DNA of 7,594 bases from an uncultured Candidatus Saccharibacteria bacterium (GTDB lineage Bacteria; Patescibacteriota; Saccharimonadia; Saccharimonadales; Saccharimonadaceae): NCBI GenBank assembly GCA_938041435.1, contig CALISR010000013.1, positions 1 to 7,594 of the forward strand. Reading direction: 5' to 3'. Position numbers and translations under genes: made by a program. The notes beneath the pieces were generated by a model. The model searched no databases. It saw only the letters and a program-made list of their open reading frames with translations, and was not told the DNA's origin. Each line of letters starts with the position of its first letter. Position 1 is the stretch's first letter. Positions 5,841 to 7,594 of this stretch are shown one piece after another.

Positions 5841-6320
5841 ATGAAATACAACGAACTCCACATCGCAGCCAATAAAGATCGCAAGCGCGTTGGCCGTGGC
5901 ATTGCCGCTGGCGGTGGTAAGACAGCTGGCCGTGGTACCAAGGGGCAGAACGCCCGTACCGGTAAGAAGCTGCGCCCGATGTTCCAAGGTGGGCAGAATG
6001 GTATTGCTACAGCAGTGCCAAAGGCACGTGGCTTCAAGAGTCTGCGTACTCCTGCTCAGGTGGTGTATAGCGACCATCTCAACAGCCTGTCGGGCACTGT
6101 TGATAACTTTGCGCTGTACGAAGCTGGGCTGATTGAGACGCCATTTCACAGTGTGAAGGTAATCACCCGTGGTGAACTGACTGCCAAGCTCGTGCTCCAG
6201 ACGCAAGGTGCGTCGAAGAGTGTAGTAGCTGCGCTTGAGGCAGCTGGTGGCTCATTCGAAAAGACCGCCACGCCGCGCCAAACCTCGCGCAAACAAGCCG
6301 AGGCAGAGGACGCCGCGTAA
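5841..6320 (+). CDS. rplO: 50S ribosomal protein L15
   Basis: L15 is a large-subunit assembly protein. The 159-residue product has the basic Gly-rich N-terminal extension (RKRVGRGIAAGGGKTAGRGT, KGQNARTG), the FQGGQNGIATAVPKARGF motif and the C-terminal globular domain with ITRGELTAKLVLQTQGASK. Length is normal. The ATG directly follows the rpsE TAG and has AAAGGAGG (5825-5832) 8 nt upstream, inside rpsE. The usual next gene secY is absent; a terminator follows 22 nt after the stop. Confidence 0.96.
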   Translation: MKYNELHIAANKDRKRVGRGIAAGGGKTAGRGTKGQNARTGKKLRPMFQGGQNGIATAVPKARGFKSLRTPAQVVYSDHLNSLSGTVDNFALYEAGLIETPFHSVKVITRGELTAKLVLQTQGASKSVVAALEAAGGSFEKTATPRQTSRKQAEAEDAA

Positions 6321-6342
6321 GAAGCATTTTGCTGACACAACG

Positions 6343-6375
6343 ACAAAGCACCTCTCGTCTAAGAGGTGCTTTGTT
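6343..6375 (+). terminator. Terminator of the ribosomal unit
   Basis: ACAAAGCACCTCT (6343-6355) and AGAGGTGCTTTGT (6362-6374) form a perfect 13-bp stem with a 6-nt loop. The T-rich part (TTTGTT) is short and mostly inside the stem, so termination strength is uncertain. Confidence 0.8.
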
Positions 6376-6438
6376 ACTGAGGAGACGCCTCGTATAGACG
6401 CGCGCTCAAAAATTTATCTATACGCTATAGGATTTGCC
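6376..6438. other. Inverted repeats between two opposed terminators
   Basis: CGTATAGA (6391-6398) pairs with TCTATACG (6417-6424). The second arm is also part of CTATACGCTATAG (6418-6430), a 5-bp dyad around CGC. No coding frame with a ribosome binding site is seen. The stretch lies between the plus-strand ribosomal terminator and a minus-strand terminator. Confidence 0.4.
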
Positions 6439-6470
6439 AAAAAAATAAACTACACGCTCTCGGTGTAGCT
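6439..6470 (-). terminator. Minus-strand intrinsic terminator
   Basis: On the minus strand, CTACAC (6468-6463) pairs with GTGTAG (6455-6450) across a 7-nt loop and is followed by TTTATTTTTTT. One flanking A-U and one G-U pair lengthen the stem. It ends a transcript entering from above 6554. The stop codon of the 34-codon frame is the last three bases of the stem. Confidence 0.75.
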
Positions 6471-6554
6471 AATCGTAGCCAGGCAAGAAACATCGTGACG
6501 CATGTGCCAGTATTGTACTGGATTAGCGCAACACCAATGATTATACTTGCCCAT
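6450..6554 (-). CDS. Candidate 34-residue aromatic/Cys-rich peptide
   Basis: The frame starts at ATG 6554 with AAGGAG (6566-6561) 6 nt upstream, an excellent ribosome binding site. It runs 34 codons to TAG 6452-6450. It begins MGKYNHWCCANPVQYWHM and ends ISYTESV. It has two Trp, three Tyr, three Cys and four His, with no membrane segment or signal peptide. The bases coding PVQYW form a perfect dyad (CCAGTA, CAA, TACTGG at 6521-6507), and the stop codon lies in the terminator stem. An upstream promoter is not clear, although TATTAT and TATAAC occur at about 6597-6584. The peptide is not recognised. The same DNA could instead specify a small structured RNA that happens to carry a reading frame. 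Confidence 0.4.
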   Translation of the reverse strand: MGKYNHWCCANPVQYWHMRHDVSCLATISYTESV

Positions 6555-6646
6555 CCTTGTCTCCTTGTGTTATGTGGTTTTTTGTTATAGCTATAATAGA
6601 GCTATTACAAAGTTGTATTAAACGAGCGGTAGCCTAGTGCCATTTA

Positions 6647-6697
6647 TTAGCAAGGGTAAAATGGCCACAAGCCCTTGCCACATAAAAGGTACTTCAT
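6647..6697 (-). CDS. Candidate 16-residue peptide after the Trp-rich frame
   Basis: An ATG three bases after the preceding TAA opens a 16-codon frame, MKYLLCGKGLWPFYPC, ending at TAA 6649-6647. It has no strong ribosome binding site of its own (only GGTGG at 6708-6704), so it would rely on coupling. GCAAGGG and CCCTTGC within it can pair across a 15-nt loop. It is aromatic- and Cys-containing like its neighbours. Support is weak. Confidence 0.2.
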   Translation of the reverse strand: MKYLLCGKGLWPFYPC

Positions 6698-6700
6698 ATC

Positions 6701-6769
6701 TTACCACCAAGGCACCTTGGGTAGATCCCACCAGCCCCAGTCGTACTGAATTGGTTTTCCTGTTGGCAT
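6701..6769 (-). CDS. Candidate 22-residue Trp-rich peptide
   Basis: The frame starts at ATG 6769 with AAAGGAGG (6786-6779) 9 nt upstream and ends at TAA 6703-6701. It begins MPTGKPIQYDWGWWD and ends PKVPWW, so 5 of 22 residues are Trp, an extreme composition. A promoter with an extended -10 lies just upstream, giving a leader of only about 20 nt. A strong dyad (ATCTTACC.. at 6698-6712 with CCTTGGGTAGAT at 6715-6726) covers the tandem Trp codons and the stop, a layout resembling regulatory leader peptides. No biosynthetic or transport gene follows on this strand, however, so a stand-alone peptide is equally possible. It is not recognised. Confidence 0.45.
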   Translation of the reverse strand: MPTGKPIQYDWGWWDLPKVPWW

Positions 6770-6794
6770 AGCGTATTTCCTCCTTTCTAATCCT

Positions 6795-6823
6795 AGTGTA
6801 GCAATAATTTGCTTGCACTGCAA
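6795..6823 (-). promoter_or_regulatory. Promoter and operator-like palindrome for the Trp-rich frame
   Basis: TTGCAG (6823-6818) and TACACT (6800-6795) are 17 nt apart, with TGC directly before the -10 (extended -10). The -35 overlaps a perfect palindrome, TTGCA-C-TGCAA on the plus strand (6813-6823), a plausible repressor site. Confidence 0.5.
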
Positions 6824-6848
6824 ATTTCGTACAATAAACAGAGGTCGC

Positions 6849-6878
6849 AAAAAGAACCAGCACTATGCTGGCTCTTTT
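6849..6878 (-). terminator. Terminator of the DUF5684 gene
   Basis: On the minus strand, AAAGAGCCAGCA and TGCTGGTTCTTT pair over 12-13 bp (one G-U) around a 3-nt TAG loop, ending in TTTTT. It lies about 20 nt after the TAA of the membrane protein gene, and separates it from the small-peptide unit that follows. Confidence 0.85.
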
Positions 6879-6896
6879 GTTTGAGATGCTAGATTT

Positions 6897-7367
6897 TTAG
6901 GCTTGCGGTGGCTGCTGTGGTAGATAGTACGGCGCAGGCTGAGGTGCAACCGGCCCAAGATACTGGCTAGAGCCAAAGCCGAGCATTGGGTATGCAATAA
7001 CTGGGAAGAATAGCATCAGCACGCCAAAGCCAGTTGATTTGCCAAAGGACTTCGCCAGCTCGAGCGTCGACACAACAGCGACATACAGGTTGACGAAAGG
7101 TACAAACAACAGCAACACCCACCACTCAGGCCGACCGATGATCTGCATGAGCACAACGGTATTGTAGATAGGGATAAGGGCAGCCCAGCCTGGCTTGCCA
7201 GCTTTGGTGAATATTCGCCACATCGAGGCAAGCACGACGGCCATCACAGCAAAGCTTAGGATGAGCATGATGATAACCATCACCCATACTAGCGGGTCAA
7301 GGGGGCTGCTAGCCGCCGTCGTGTATGAGGGGGTTGAATAATAACTCGAAGAATAATCGTAGTCCAT
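6897..7367 (-). CDS. DUF5684-family multi-pass membrane protein
   Basis: The 156-residue product has a Ser/Tyr-rich N-terminus (MDYDYSSSYYSTPSYTT) and a first membrane helix at about 26-49. The conserved KAGKPGWAALIPIYNTVVLM block (56-74) comes next, with a hydrophobic stretch, then RPEWWVLLLFVPFVNLYVAV (79-98) and LAKSFGKSTGFGVLMLFFPVIAYPMLGFG (104-132). That pattern is characteristic of DUF5684, a family of unknown function sometimes mislabelled as signal peptidase I; no peptidase catalytic residues are apparent. A Pro/Gln/Tyr-rich tail follows (APQPAPYYLPQQPPQA). GGAG lies 4 nt before the ATG. The gene is monocistronic, with its own near-consensus promoter and terminator, and probably well expressed. 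Confidence 0.8.
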   Translation of the reverse strand: MDYDYSSSYYSTPSYTTAASSPLDPLVWVMVIIMLILSFAVMAVVLASMWRIFTKAGKPGWAALIPIYNTVVLMQIIGRPEWWVLLLFVPFVNLYVAVVSTLELAKSFGKSTGFGVLMLFFPVIAYPMLGFGSSQYLGPVAPQPAPYYLPQQPPQA

Positions 7368-7405
7368 ACTACTCCATAATGATCTAAAGTTAATGAATGT
7401 AGTAT

Positions 7406-7434
7406 ATTATAGCAGACAGGGTGAGGTATGGCAA
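7406..7434 (-). promoter_or_regulatory. Strong promoter of the DUF5684 gene
   Basis: TTGCCA (7434-7429) matches the -35 consensus at 5 of 6, TATAAT (7411-7406) is perfect, spacing is 17 nt, and TGC before the -10 adds an extended element. It is the best sigma-70-type promoter in the window. The leader is about 30 nt. Confidence 0.8.
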
Positions 7435-7594
7435 ATTACGAGGTAAAGAGGTTATTATAGAGGTGGCTATATCTCCTATGAATTTATCTATTGAGAATAG
7501 ATAATACGAAAACACAAAGTAGTAAATAAGCGTATAGAAACAGGACATACTAAAAAGCTAAATGCCAATATAATAGTAACTCCTTTGTGACTAA
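7435..7594. other. AT-rich end of the window with a palindrome and a possible micro-ORF
   Basis: A perfect 9-bp-arm inverted repeat, TTATCTATT / AATAGATAA around GAG, occupies 7484-7504. On the minus strand AAAGGAGT (7586-7579) precedes a TTG at 7568 by 10 nt. That TTG opens a 26-codon hydrophobic frame (FSFLVCPVSIRLFTTLCF) ending at TAG 7490-7488 inside the palindrome. On the plus strand TATAAT occurs near 7569. None of these is strong enough to call as a gene. Confidence 0.3.

Noticed and set aside
6701..6769. Classical trp operon attenuator
   Set aside because: No tryptophan biosynthesis, transport or tryptophanyl-tRNA synthetase gene follows on the minus strand before the terminator and the opposing rplO.
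6618..6863. 81-codon minus-strand frame across the small-peptide region
   Set aside because: It starts at a GTG inside the terminator hairpin of the DUF5684 gene, has no ribosome binding site, and is out of frame with the well-supported ATG at 6769.
1..7594. tRNA, rRNA or CRISPR array
   Set aside because: No cloverleaf, rRNA core motif or regularly spaced repeat series was found on either strand by eye; the only direct repeats seen are the two in rpsE.

Overview
The window is probably from a bacterium of the Candidate Phyla Radiation (Patescibacteria), most likely Saccharibacteria (TM7). The evidence is a compact ribosomal block rplF-rplR-rpsE-rplO in which rpsE is followed directly by rplO with no rpmD (L30) between them; absence of L30 is a recognised CPR trait. 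A short DUF5684-type membrane protein, common in small-genome lineages, fits the same picture. The assignment is an inference from gene content. The standard code is in use here: rplR and rpsE end in TAG, rplF and rplO in TAA.

Region 1 (1-3684) is accessory and looks eroded. A Nudix hydrolase (68-466) converges on an unrecognised minus-strand gene (651-1373), whose frame continues past a single amber codon for another 82 codons. An IS30-family element (about 1426-2644) follows; its transposase is split by a frameshift in an A6 run. On the far side, a plus-strand frame is divided by an in-frame TAG at 2989-2991 into 81- and 230-codon parts. Both IS-flanking genes point outward, and each has a candidate promoter whose -35 hexamer (TTGCTT) lies exactly the same distance from the corresponding IS inverted repeat.

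Region 2 (3685-4352) holds a small single-pass membrane protein (3773-3946) overlapped by a 15-codon ORF with a near-perfect ribosome binding site. A gap of about 400 bases follows, with possible coding relics and then an extended -10 promoter for the ribosomal block.

Region 3 (4353-6375) is a self-contained transcription unit for L6, L18, S5 and L15. It has its own promoter and ends in a 13-bp terminator hairpin. The usual neighbours (rpsH upstream, secY downstream) are absent, so the spc operon is broken up here. The genes are tightly coupled: TAATG overlap, 1-nt gap, TAG/ATG abutment.

Region 4 (6376-7594) is mostly intergenic by normal gene-calling. It contains two or three very short minus-strand reading frames rich in Trp, Tyr and Cys. 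Two of them have excellent Shine-Dalgarno sequences; one has its own promoter, and the other ends inside its own terminator. A DUF5684 membrane protein gene (6897-7367) follows, with a near-consensus promoter and a terminator, and then an AT-rich palindrome-bearing stretch to the window end. No rRNA, tRNA or CRISPR array was seen.
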